A stretch of DNA of 64,000 bases from Psychrobacter sp. 4Dc (lineage in GTDB: Bacteria > Pseudomonadota > Gammaproteobacteria > Pseudomonadales > Moraxellaceae). How positions within the stretch are numbered: position 1 is the stretch's first letter; each line of letters begins with the position of its first letter. The stretch spans positions 1-64,000 of the forward strand of contig NZ_PJAT01000134.1 of the NCBI RefSeq assembly GCF_002836715.1, given 5' to 3'. The position numbers and the translations under genes are program-made. A model generated the notes under the pieces. The model did no database searches. It was not told the DNA's origin and saw nothing but the letters and a program-made list of their open reading frames with translations. Shown in pieces: positions 27,917-36,014 of this stretch.

Positions 27917-28450
27917 ATGAGTGTAGAATTCTTAAAAAAAGTGCGTAGCTCAGTAGTTTTAACAAGTTTGTTGGCTGGCGCCTTGACGGTCAGTGCTTGT
28001 CAGCAACAGGCAGAGCCAGAGTCGGGTATGGAAGAGGGTGCTAATACAGAAGAGTCTGTTCCAATGTCAGCGGAGCCTGCTGAACCTAGTGATGTCGTCG
28101 TCGATACCGAAGACGCTTCGCTTAACGAAGTAGAAGGTGATACCACCGCTTCAGTAAACAGCGGCGTGATGCAGATGTCATATCTATGTACCCCTGAACT
28201 AAAAGTTGAGGCGACTTATAAAGAAGATGCCAATCAAGTTGTTGTCGCAACCGACATGGGTACAGTAACGTTGAACCAGACCAATGAAGGTAGTAATCCT
28301 GAAGTGTTTGAAGTGGCGACCGCAATTGATGGTGGTCAAGGCTTCACACAGTGGCGTGTAGGGCACGAAGCTCGTAAAACTGGCGTCATGCGTACTGCGG
28401 GTGCAGATGAGTCAAATGTTAATACATTCGAGTGTAATGAAGCTTCGTAA
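27917..28450 (+). CDS. Small lipoprotein, possibly MliC-like (lysozyme inhibitor type)
   Basis: The protein starts at the ATG at 27917, six bases after GGGAG; the GTG at 27887 is less likely. It has a lipoprotein signal with the lipobox LTVSAC near residue 28, so it should be anchored to a membrane by a lipid on that cysteine. An acidic, disordered spacer of about 60 residues rich in Glu and Ser follows. The C-terminal 85 residues hold two cysteines (SYLCTPEL and NTFECNEA) that bracket a small beta-rich domain with a TYKEDANQVVVATDMG stretch. The pattern resembles MliC inhibitors of c-type lysozyme, but the match is loose and I would not rely on it. It is a monocistronic gene between two terminators. 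Confidence 0.7.
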   Translation: MSVEFLKKVRSSVVLTSLLAGALTVSACQQQAEPESGMEEGANTEESVPMSAEPAEPSDVVVDTEDASLNEVEGDTTASVNSGVMQMSYLCTPELKVEATYKEDANQVVVATDMGTVTLNQTNEGSNPEVFEVATAIDGGQGFTQWRVGHEARKTGVMRTAGADESNVNTFECNEAS

Positions 28451-28483
28451 TTTGTCTTCAATATTTAGTAAGTGATAGGCATT

Positions 28484-28516
28484 AAAAAAGCAACGCTAAG
28501 ATAGCGTTGCTTTTTT
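28484..28516. terminator. Bidirectional terminator between lipoprotein and DUF2382 genes
   Basis: GCAACGCT and AGCGTTGC pair around AAGAT, with six A residues before and six T residues after, so the hairpin can end transcription on both strands of this convergent pair. Confidence 0.88.
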
Positions 28517-28574
28517 ATGTTGTGAAATAATCTTTATCAATCATACAATTTCGTAGTGGCTAAACTATCAGCGC

Positions 28575-29141
28575 TTATTTTAACGGAGTTGTATCAGAAC
28601 CATGAGCCAACAGACCTTCTTCAGTCACATCTAACTCTTCATGCTTGAGCTCTACTTGAATGCTATCAGTATGTACATGGGTGCTTTTGTTAATTTCGAT
28701 ATCTTGAATAGCGTAGGTGTCTTTGGTAATAGTAGCCACTTGGCGAGATAGCACAATATCAATCGGTTCATCGCCAATCTCTATTTGTTTACCATTAATG
28801 GTCACTACAGCTTTGCTATCCAAAGAAGGCTCGACGTGGCGCAATATGTCTTTGTCATCATAGTTACCAGAGAGTAAATCTTGGCTCTCTGCGTCATGGT
28901 ACTCAGTACGAATGGTGATATATTCTTCTACCAACTCAATTGGCACTTCAACAGTCTTAGTACGTGAATGCTTGGTGACGGTTACTTTACCCACATCTAA
29001 GCGTTCTTTGTTAATTACAGGACGCTCTTCTAATAGCTCTAAGTGTCCAACATTGACGGTATTATTCGTCTGCTTCGTTGAGATATTTTGTTCTTTATCC
29101 AAGTCATCTTGGTAAAGGCTGCTTCCATTTTCAGTAGTCAT
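28575..29141 (-). CDS. DUF2382 (YsnF-like) protein
   Basis: This is a soluble 188-residue protein with two DUF2382-type segments: LELLEERPVINKERLDVGKVTVTKH at about residues 33-58 and IVLSRQVATITKDTYAIQDIEINK at about 128-152, each rich in charged beta-strand and short helix pattern. DUF2382 proteins such as YsnF are associated with general stress responses in several bacteria; the molecular function is unknown. It has no signal peptide or membrane span. It lies 243 bases downstream of a larger DUF2382 protein on the same strand, but a terminator separates them, so the two are probably transcribed separately. The two share the LELLEER(P/L)xxNK(E/D)R core and are paralogues. Confidence 0.85.
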   Translation of the reverse strand: MTTENGSSLYQDDLDKEQNISTKQTNNTVNVGHLELLEERPVINKERLDVGKVTVTKHSRTKTVEVPIELVEEYITIRTEYHDAESQDLLSGNYDDKDILRHVEPSLDSKAVVTINGKQIEIGDEPIDIVLSRQVATITKDTYAIQDIEINKSTHVHTDSIQVELKHEELDVTEEGLLAHGSDTTPLK

Positions 29142-29261
29142 TGTTGTTCCTTTATAATTATAAAATGATGAGTTTTCAACAATCTAAAACGTTATATGCC
29201 AACTACATATATTAACTAGCTACATTTAATACTATAAACCATTCGCTCATGTTATGAATAC

Positions 29262-29290
29262 AAAAAAGACCAGAGACATGCTCTGATCTT
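29262..29290 (-). terminator. Terminator of the PRC-barrel/DUF2382 gene
   Basis: Read on the minus strand, AAGATCAGAG pairs with CTCTGGTCTT (one G-T pair) and is followed by TTTTTT. It lies about 95 bases after the stop of the gene at 29385-30233. Confidence 0.8.
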
Positions 29291-29384
29291 AATGGCCAAA
29301 CATATGAGTTTAGCTGATTATTACTATCATATTTAACTGACGATATAGGAAATTTACGTCGTTAAACTATGACTTATTAGCATA

Positions 29385-30233
29385 TTACATGCCACGAGCA
29401 CGGCGTACATCTTCTGCTGTGATACCATCACGGTCTACTAAGTTACCTTCACGGTCAACCACGTTGCCGTCACCATCAACATCTAGCTCTTCGCGTTGAA
29501 TGGTCTCAACCACAGTTTCAGTGTGATGATCGGTCGTCTTGCCAACATTTACTTCTTCAGAAACATAGGTTTCTTTGCTGACACGAGCACGTTCGGCCTG
29601 TAGCTCAACTTCAACTGTTTCAGTAGCATCGAGATCACCAATACGACGATCTGTTGGACGATCTACGCTAGTACGTTGGATATTGGCATGTTCTTCTTCT
29701 AAATCTACATCGACATTGCGCTCTTCAGTAACGACATGCTTACCTACTTTTACTAGACCAGCAACGATACGGTCTTTATTTACCGTTAGACGCTCTTCTA
29801 ATAGCTCTAGCGTATTTGGTGCATCATAAGAGTGGTCTGCAATATCGACGCGATCTTCTACAGGGAGTGTATCAGCAGTAAATGCTTGACGATCTCTTTC
29901 GTACTGCTCTTTATAGCTGTATTGATAATTGTGATCGTATACTTCCATGGCTTCTACTTGTGTTTTGGTCAAGCTATCAAAGAAGACATCATCACCAACG
30001 ATACGGGCTAAACCTGCTGGTACCAGTACTTCTTTTGAGCTAAACCAGCCGCCTGCGTCTACGATTAAGTAACGAATACGACCAGTGGTATCTTCTACTA
30101 AAGCACCTTCGATCTTACCGATTTTTTCTTCGTTAATACCGTAAGCAGTTTTGTTCGTTGGGTCATAATAGTCATCACCAATCAAATCTTGATGAGTAGC
30201 TTGGATATCTTTTAAACGGATTAGTTGACTCAT
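29385..30233 (-). CDS. PRC-barrel and DUF2382 domain protein
   Basis: The N-terminal 110 residues form a PRC-barrel domain (IGKIEGALVEDTTGRIRYLIVDAGGWFSSKEVLVP), a small beta-barrel used in RNA-processing and photosynthetic proteins. The C-terminal 130 residues are a DUF2382 domain (LELLEERLTVNKDRIVAGLVKVGKH). The whole is very acidic and ends with a Asp/Gly repeat (DVDGDGNVVDREGNLVDRDG) that looks like a calcium-type loop. Proteins of this architecture are common in Psychrobacter, Acinetobacter and Deinococcus and are linked to stress tolerance, but no activity is established. No signal peptide is present. It is monocistronic, with a 398-base gap upstream. Confidence 0.88.
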   Translation of the reverse strand: MSQLIRLKDIQATHQDLIGDDYYDPTNKTAYGINEEKIGKIEGALVEDTTGRIRYLIVDAGGWFSSKEVLVPAGLARIVGDDVFFDSLTKTQVEAMEVYDHNYQYSYKEQYERDRQAFTADTLPVEDRVDIADHSYDAPNTLELLEERLTVNKDRIVAGLVKVGKHVVTEERNVDVDLEEEHANIQRTSVDRPTDRRIGDLDATETVEVELQAERARVSKETYVSEEVNVGKTTDHHTETVVETIQREELDVDGDGNVVDREGNLVDRDGITAEDVRRARGM

Positions 30234-30631
30234 TGTTATATTCCTTTTTTGCGAGTTTATTTTTTATAGTGTAATGGTTGATGTTGTTATTAGTTTTTAG
30301 TAAAACCATATTTATTACAGTTGATGGTAAGCCAAATGAATAGCTTCCCTATCAACTTGTAGCTATCCTAACACCGTGATTTTTGATGAGATATATAAGC
30401 AAGGTAGCAAAGTGTGCGCTTGCAGTAATTGCGTGTAATAGGCTGTAAGTGGCATAACATAGGAGGGGGTAGAAGTTAACGAGTCTTTACACAGAGTAAT
30501 ATTCGACATTCATCGAAAGAAAACAGACACAAAAAAACCGCATTATCATTAGCAATGCGGTTTATCAATAAACAATAATTATCTAAGTATTATTTAGCTA
30601 ACTTACTTTAAGTCAGCTAAACCTACTTTAT
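30234..30631. other. 398-base gap between PRC-barrel gene and thiolase
   Basis: The gap contains the promoter of the minus-strand PRC-barrel gene and, at 30531-30563, the thiolase terminator. I see no gene or structured RNA otherwise. Confidence 0.5.
30531..30563 (-). terminator. Terminator of the thiolase gene
   Basis: On the minus strand AAACCGCATT pairs with AATGCGGTTT and is followed by a T run (seven A on the plus strand at 30531-30537). Confidence 0.87.
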
Positions 30632-31813
30632 TTAAGCAAGTTCAATAGCTACGGCTACCGCTTCACCACCACCGATACATAGCGTTGCGACGCCTTTTTT
30701 GCCGCCAGTGCGCTTTAGAGAGTTGATAAGCGTAATCAAAATACGAGCACCTGAACAGCCTACTGGATGACCAAGGGCACATGCACCGCCTTCGATATTT
30801 ACTTTGGCATGATCAAGTTTCAGCTCGTCCATTGCAGCCATAGTAACCATCGCAAAGGCTTCATTGATTTCCCATAGATCTACATCATCTACTGACCAAC
30901 CAGCACTTGATAGTACTTTTTCAATGGCACCGATTGGCGCAATGGTGAACTCGCTTGGGTGACGTGAGTTTGAGGCAGTAGCAACAATGCGAGCTTGATA
31001 ATCAAGGCCTTCAGCTTTCGCTTGTGACTCTTTCATTACTACGACGGCTGCAGCACCGTCTGAGATTGAGCTAGCGTTTGCAGCAGTAATCGTACCGTCT
31101 TTAGCAAATGCTGGACGTAAAGTAGGAATGCGATCAGCATTAGCAAGGGCAGGTTGCTCATCGGTATCAACAGTTTGCTCGCCTTTGCGCGTTGCAAACG
31201 TAACAGGCTCGATCTCATCTTTAAAATGGTTGTCTTTGATAGCAGTCAGCGCACGGTTCAATGACTCAATAGCAAACTCATCCATCTGCTTACGTGTATA
31301 GCCTTTTTCATCAGCCATTTCTTGAGCAAACATACCCATTAGCTTACCAGTATCAGCATCTTCTAGGCCATCTAAGAACATATGGTCTTTGACTTCTTTG
31401 TGACCCATACGATAGCCGCCACGTGAACCTGGCATGATATACGGTGCATTGGTCATTGATTCCATGCCACCTGCAACAGCAACGTTGAAGCTGCCCGCTT
31501 TGATACCGTCATGCGCTTGCATGACTGCTTTTAGGCCTGAACCACAAAGTTTATTGATTGTGACAGCACCAGTTGCATCTGGTAGACCTGCTTTGCGCAT
31601 GGCTTGACGAGCAGGGCCTTGACCCAGTCCTGCCGTCAAGATACAACCCATAATGACTTCATCAACACTGTCAGCGCTAACGCCTGAACGTTCGACAGCA
31701 GCTTTGATAGCGGCGGCGCCCAGCTCGGTAGCACTCATGTCTTTTAGTGCGCCTTGAAAGCCACCCATTGGTGTACGTGCGCCGTTTAGGATTACAATTG
31801 CATCATTTGACAT
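30632..31813 (-). CDS. atoB: Acetyl-CoA C-acetyltransferase (thiolase II)
   Basis: This enzyme condenses two acetyl-CoA to acetoacetyl-CoA, or cleaves it, in short-chain fatty acid, ketone-body or polyhydroxyalkanoate metabolism. The catalytic residues are Cys90 in NKLCGSGLKA, His349 in ALGHPVGCSGAR and Cys379 in LCIGGGEA, with the NEAFA motif between. The length of 393 residues matches biosynthetic tetrameric thiolases. No PHA synthase, acetoacetyl-CoA reductase or CoA-transferase gene is adjacent, so the pathway is not decided here. It lies 109 bases downstream of hom on the same strand; the functions are unrelated. The gene symbol is by best family match. Confidence 0.93.
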   Translation of the reverse strand: MSNDAIVILNGARTPMGGFQGALKDMSATELGAAAIKAAVERSGVSADSVDEVIMGCILTAGLGQGPARQAMRKAGLPDATGAVTINKLCGSGLKAVMQAHDGIKAGSFNVAVAGGMESMTNAPYIMPGSRGGYRMGHKEVKDHMFLDGLEDADTGKLMGMFAQEMADEKGYTRKQMDEFAIESLNRALTAIKDNHFKDEIEPVTFATRKGEQTVDTDEQPALANADRIPTLRPAFAKDGTITAANASSISDGAAAVVVMKESQAKAEGLDYQARIVATASNSRHPSEFTIAPIGAIEKVLSSAGWSVDDVDLWEINEAFAMVTMAAMDELKLDHAKVNIEGGACALGHPVGCSGARILITLINSLKRTGGKKGVATLCIGGGEAVAVAIELA

Positions 31814-31922
31814 CGTTATTATTCCTTGTTGTGCGTTTTGATTAAGTATCTACCAAGAAATCAGATGCCGATTGGCTAGCTTTTGCTTATATTATAAGCA
31901 TCTGTCTTCTTCAGTATGTGGT

Positions 31923-33263
31923 TTATGCTAGCTCATCTAGTCGTATGCGTACCACTTTATCAGTAATGGTCTCTAACTTTTCAATTTTTTCGATAGCAAG
32001 ATTCATCTGACTCTCAACCACGGGTAGCGTCAGAATAATCACCGGCACTTGACCTACTTTATGCGCAGGCTTTTGCAAGATTGCATCAATATTGATACCG
32101 GCATCACTTAGGATGCGCGTGATATCTGCCAGTACGCCTGGGCTATCATAAGCATGCACACGCAAATAATAGCCAGTTACCATCTGATCAGCACGCAATA
32201 TAGGTGTGTCTGATAGCTGCTCAGGGATAAATGCTAAATGCGGGACATGATGTCCAGTGTTGCTCTGATCGTCGCGGTCTTTACTACCCAGTACACGAAC
32301 CAAATCCATGACATCGGCCATCACTGCAGAAGCAGTTGCACCAGCACCAGCACCATCGCCGCAATAGAGCGTCTGACCAAGTGGATGTGAGTTGACCAAT
32401 ACTGCGTTTTTTACACCATTGACGTTCGCCAATAGCGCATCTTGTGGAATAAGTGTCGGGTGTACTCGTAGTTCGACCCCTGCGTCACCATCGTTTTCAC
32501 TATCGCGGCGTACTGCAAACCCTAAATGCTTGATACGGTAGCCAAGTTCTTCGGCATAGTTCACGTCTTGCAGGGTAATACCAGTAATACCTTCACAGTA
32601 AACTTTATCAAACTGTAGCGGGATACCAAAAGCGATAGAGGCGAGTAGCGCCAATTTATGAGCGGCATCAATACCTTCGACATCAAAAGTAGGATCTGCT
32701 TCTGCGTAACCTAACTCTTGTGCTTCGCTCAATACGTCGGTAAAAGGACGGCCCTTATCACGCATTTCGGTCATGATAAAGTTACCAGTACCGTTGATGA
32801 TACCCGCGAGCCAGTCGATTTTGTTGGCGGCCAGTGCTTCACGCATTACCTTAATAATTGGAATACCGCCTGCTACCGCTGCTTCATAAGCAACGTGTAC
32901 ATTGTTTTCTTCAGCGAAGGCAAAAATCTCATTACCGTGTTCAGCGAGTAGAGCCTTGTTTGCCGTGACCACATGCTTGCCGTTTTTGATGGCCTGCATA
33001 ATGACGTCTTTGGCTAAGGTGGTACCACCAATCACTTCGATAACAATATCGACGTTGTCGCTTGCGGCAATTGCCATCAGATCGCTGTTTTGCATGATAT
33101 TGGTATCAATATCATCACGCTGACGACGTGTACCGACTTCGGTAATAATAATGTCGCGTCCGCTACGGCGTTTTAGCTCATTTAAATTGTCATTGATCAG
33201 ATTGATGACGCCCGTTCCGACGGTGCCCAGACCAAGTATCGCTAGTTTGATGGAATTACTCAC
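31923..33263 (-). CDS. hom: Homoserine dehydrogenase
   Basis: The enzyme reduces aspartate semialdehyde to homoserine, the branch leading to threonine, isoleucine and methionine. The NAD(P)-binding motif GLGTVGTG lies at residues 11-18. The conserved segments VVTANKALLA, NGTGNFIMTEM and AQELGYAEADPTFDVEGIDAAHK follow. The C-terminal 95 residues (about 350-446) form an ACT domain, the likely site of feedback control by threonine. It is the monofunctional type without an aspartokinase domain. No thrB or thrC is nearby in the window. A 433-base stretch with unusual repeats lies upstream. Confidence 0.95.
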   Translation of the reverse strand: MSNSIKLAILGLGTVGTGVINLINDNLNELKRRSGRDIIITEVGTRRQRDDIDTNIMQNSDLMAIAASDNVDIVIEVIGGTTLAKDVIMQAIKNGKHVVTANKALLAEHGNEIFAFAEENNVHVAYEAAVAGGIPIIKVMREALAANKIDWLAGIINGTGNFIMTEMRDKGRPFTDVLSEAQELGYAEADPTFDVEGIDAAHKLALLASIAFGIPLQFDKVYCEGITGITLQDVNYAEELGYRIKHLGFAVRRDSENDGDAGVELRVHPTLIPQDALLANVNGVKNAVLVNSHPLGQTLYCGDGAGAGATASAVMADVMDLVRVLGSKDRDDQSNTGHHVPHLAFIPEQLSDTPILRADQMVTGYYLRVHAYDSPGVLADITRILSDAGINIDAILQKPAHKVGQVPVIILTLPVVESQMNLAIEKIEKLETITDKVVRIRLDELA

Positions 33264-33480
33264 AGTATCCTCAAGAGGTTAAATATAATGAAGTCAGTAT
33301 AAGCGGTGACAGTGTCAAATGAGTCTGCAACATCAAACATAACGTCTGCGCGCATTGTCTAGTGCTGTCTGCCTATCTACTTCATCATAGTTGAATAAAA
33401 AAAGCTCAAATAAAAAGGGTGTTGCTCATTTTGCATCGCGCTTTATCGTATCATACCGACAAGGCATTGTGACGTCTATA

Positions 33481-33570
33481 CAATGCTATAAAAGCTCATG
33501 TCATAAAGGCCACTGTTCTAAAGGCTAATACCATAAAAGCCAATGTTATAAGAACAACACCATCAAGGTT
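33481..33570. repeat. Six 15-bp degenerate tandem repeats
   Basis: Reading from 33481 in steps of 15, the units begin CAATGCTATAAAAGC, TCATGTCATAAAGGC, CACTGTTCTAAAGGC, TAATACCATAAAAGC, CAATGTTATAAGAAC and AACACCATCAAGGTT. The consensus is close to CAATGTCATAAAGGC and the last unit is the most decayed. The unit is five codons long, but a stop interrupts the only plausible frame. Confidence 0.8.
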
Positions 33571-33662
33571 ATATCAGCTGACGATTATAAAAAAGCGGTA
33601 GCTTCAATCTTGTTTGGCATATGTATATGTCATTTATGCTTGATTGCCAATATTAGTTGTTG

Positions 33663-33694
33663 ATATGAGTCACTCTAATATGAGTGACTCATAT
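33663..33694 (-). repeat. 13-bp hairpin immediately after dsbC
   Basis: ATATGAGTCACTC and GAGTGACTCATAT pair exactly around a six-base loop, two bases after the dsbC stop on the minus strand. There is no T run after it, so it may act in mRNA 3' end protection or as a weak terminator. Confidence 0.7.
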
Positions 33695-33696
33695 GA

Positions 33697-34551
33697 TTAG
33701 TTAGCACCTACTGCTTGTGCCAATTCTGCTGCAGGCAAGTAGCCACCTACTTGTTGTCCCGTTTCGGTAAACACCGCAGGCGTACCGCGCACACCAAGTC
33801 TTGAGCCTAGAGCCATATGTTCTTGCACGGGGTTAGCACAGCTAGGGCCTTGTACATTGGCACCGATTTTTGCTTGATCCATCGCAGCTTTACGATCCTG
33901 ACTACACCAGATCGCTTCCATCTTTGGTACAGACTCTTGACTGCGTGGCCATGCCAAATAACGAACCTCGATACCGCGCGCATTAATATCATCCATTTCT
34001 GAATGTAGTTTGCGACAGTAGCCACAGTCTGCATCGGTAAAAGCATAAATAACGGCTTTAGTTTCACCTTTTGCTGGATAAATCACCATGTCTTTTTCAT
34101 CGACGGCTTTTAGCGCTTCTTGTGCTGTCGTAGCAACCAATGCAGCACTGATATCAACCGGAGCGGCATCACCCACAGCAATGATCTGACCTTGAATAAT
34201 ATGCTTGCCAGCTTTATCAGTAAAGAAAGAAGGTAGACCTTCAGCGGTCACCCAATAAATACCATCCATATCTGTCGGTACAGCTGAAACGATAGTTTCC
34301 TCGATACCAGAGCTTTTTAGGTTCGCCTGTAACGCTTTCACCACGGTTGCATCATTACCAGCTGAAGGCTTAGTAGCAGTGGCATTTGTCTGTGCAGCGT
34401 TTACAACACTGGTATTGCTGGTTGCATCAGCAGCATTGTTTGAGCAGCCAGCAGCAATACCAACTAACAGCGCACTTATCATAAAACGAGATAGAACGGT
34501 ACGAGAAAGGGCATTACGCAAGGTGGTATTTTTGACAGTGGGGAACGGCAT
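33697..34551 (-). CDS. dsbC: DsbC-family thiol:disulfide interchange protein
   Basis: DsbC is a periplasmic disulfide isomerase kept reduced by DsbD, whose gene lies 26 kb away in this window. The thioredoxin-like domain has the active site Cys176-Gly-Tyr-Cys179 in FTDADCGYCRKLH. The cis-proline loop is RGTPAVF. A second Cys pair (IWCSQ and PSCANP) matches the structural disulfide of DsbC. The N-terminal dimerisation domain is at about residues 68-140. A cysteine follows the hydrophobic signal segment at position 36 (GIAAGC), so the protein may be a lipoprotein rather than soluble, although Ala at -3 is not the commonest lipobox residue. A Thr/Ala/Asn-rich spacer of about 30 residues then leads to the folded part, as in anchored proteins. 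Confidence 0.9.
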   Translation of the reverse strand: MPFPTVKNTTLRNALSRTVLSRFMISALLVGIAAGCSNNAADATSNTSVVNAAQTNATATKPSAGNDATVVKALQANLKSSGIEETIVSAVPTDMDGIYWVTAEGLPSFFTDKAGKHIIQGQIIAVGDAAPVDISAALVATTAQEALKAVDEKDMVIYPAKGETKAVIYAFTDADCGYCRKLHSEMDDINARGIEVRYLAWPRSQESVPKMEAIWCSQDRKAAMDQAKIGANVQGPSCANPVQEHMALGSRLGVRGTPAVFTETGQQVGGYLPAAELAQAVGAN

Positions 34552-34956
34552 ACGGGTTTCCTATAGGCGTCGCGCCTAATCATGAGTTCGTTATAAAAAA
34601 CGCTATAAACTTTTCTATATAGTAATGTGTCTTGGCAGTGTTTTAAAGGTCTAACATTGAAGAAGTTTTTATAACTTATTGATAATAAAAGATAGGTAAT
34701 AACATCCTTCATATTACCATATTTACGCCAAATAATAGCAAAGGGAAGGCTGCCAAGAAGTATCAGTAAAGCCAACTTTAGAGAATAGCTATCAACATAA
34801 ATTCAAAAAATAAGATACATTTGTGCTATTTAACATAGTTGCTTGAACTTGTAATCTAGGGCTAATCGCATTGTTTCTATAAAAATCTATATAAAATGCG
34901 TTGTATAAACCATTTGAGAACGACTTACTTTAACAAATTTGCTTTAAGGAGCACAC
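34552..34956. other. 405-base divergent gap between dsbC and yedI-like gene
   Basis: The stretch is AT-rich and should hold the promoters of the two divergent genes. The ribosome-binding site AAGGAG precedes the ATG at 34957. Nothing else is recognisable. Confidence 0.5.
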
Positions 34957-35898
34957 ATGGCAGGTGCCAGTTTATTAACCTTACTCGATGACATCAGCGT
35001 CTTAATGGATGATGTGAGCGTCATGACCAAAGTTGCCGCCAAAAAAACTGCGGGCTTAGTTGGTGATGATTTAGCACTCAACGCCGAGCAGGTCACAGGG
35101 GTTAAGCCAAATCGTGAGCTCCCCGTCATTTGGGCAGTAGCCAAAGGCTCTGCCGTGAACAAAGTGATTTTAGTACCAGCGGCGCTATTAATCAGTTATT
35201 TTATACCGTGGTTGATTACTCCGCTATTGATGATCGGAGGGTTATACCTGAGTTATGAAGGGGCTGAGAAGGTCATTCACAAGTTTTGGCCGAAATTGTT
35301 GCCTCATGATGAAGAACAAAATGCCCGTTTAAAAGCCAACGCAGATGAGTCGGTAGATTTGGTCGCGTTTGAAAAAGACAAAATCAAAGGTGCGATACGT
35401 ACAGACTTTATCTTGTCAGCTGAGATTATTGTTATCTCTTTAGGCGCAATTACAGCAGCTGGTGGCGATATCGTCCAAAAAGGCATCGTACTTTCGATAG
35501 TGGCTGCTGTCGTGACTGTCGGTATTTACGGCTTAGTTGCAGGCATCGTAAAGATTGATGATGCGGGTCTGCATTTGATTGAAAACTCACAAGCAGGTGA
35601 TAGTAAGCGCAAGTTTGGCGAGTTTATGCTTGCAGCTGCGCCAAAGCTTATGAAGTTTTTGTCCATAGCAGGCACGATTGCGATGTTCTTGGTGGGCGGC
35701 GGTATTATCGTTCACGGTATCAGCTTTTTGCATCACAGTGTAGAAGACATTGCCCATCTTACTGGGGTATTTGAAGGGTTAACCGCGTCATTGTTAAATG
35801 GATTGGTCGGACTGATTGTTGGCGCTATTGTGGTAGCTATTGTTACTACTATTGGTAAAATCCGTGGTAAAGATGACACAGCGTCTTCTGCACATTAA
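34957..35898 (+). CDS. yedI: DUF808 (YedI) family inner-membrane protein
   Basis: This is a multi-span inner-membrane protein of 313 residues of the DUF808/YedI family. The N-terminal signature GASLLTLLDDISVLMDDVSVMTKVAAKKTAGLVGDDLALNAEQV is characteristic. Hydrophobic segments lie at about residues 70-100, 150-170, 173-200, 230-255 and 275-300. The conserved GLYLSYEGAEKVIHK is also present. The function of the family is unknown; homologues occur widely in proteobacteria and actinobacteria. A canonical AAGGAG precedes the start. It is monocistronic and ends in a terminator shared with rne. Confidence 0.9.
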   Translation: MAGASLLTLLDDISVLMDDVSVMTKVAAKKTAGLVGDDLALNAEQVTGVKPNRELPVIWAVAKGSAVNKVILVPAALLISYFIPWLITPLLMIGGLYLSYEGAEKVIHKFWPKLLPHDEEQNARLKANADESVDLVAFEKDKIKGAIRTDFILSAEIIVISLGAITAAGGDIVQKGIVLSIVAAVVTVGIYGLVAGIVKIDDAGLHLIENSQAGDSKRKFGEFMLAAAPKLMKFLSIAGTIAMFLVGGGIIVHGISFLHHSVEDIAHLTGVFEGLTASLLNGLVGLIVGAIVVAIVTTIGKIRGKDDTASSAH

Positions 35899-35959
35899 GC
35901 TTATTTGCTTTTTATTGTCTCTCGTTTGAATTAGCAAGTAAGTTTGACTGTATTAAGAT

Positions 35960-35996
35960 AAAAAGCCCCAAAGCTACGAATAGCTTTGGGGCTTTT
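35960..35996. terminator. Bidirectional terminator between yedI-like gene and rne
   Basis: AAAAAGCCCCAAAGCT pairs with AGCTTTGGGGCTTTT around a six-base loop; A-rich before and T-rich after. It serves both convergent genes. Confidence 0.92.
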
Positions 35997-36014
35997 ACGT
36001 TTGAGCTTATATGA

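Larger units (their letters stand above)
33264..33696. other. 433-base gap between hom and dsbC with repeats
   Basis: The gap contains the hom promoter region, a six-unit 15-bp degenerate tandem repeat (33481-33570) and a 13-bp hairpin directly after dsbC (33663-33694). No gene is supported. Confidence 0.6.

Noticed and set aside
31862..31904. A palindromic stretch (TGCTTAT...ATAAGCA) between hom and the thiolase gene as a hom terminator
   Set aside because: Short, weak stem and no T tract on the minus strand; not listed as a terminator.
33481..33570. Considered as a CRISPR array or a coding repeat
   Set aside because: The units are only 15 bases, contiguous and without spacers, so not CRISPR; the repeat-coding frame is interrupted by a stop and has no start.
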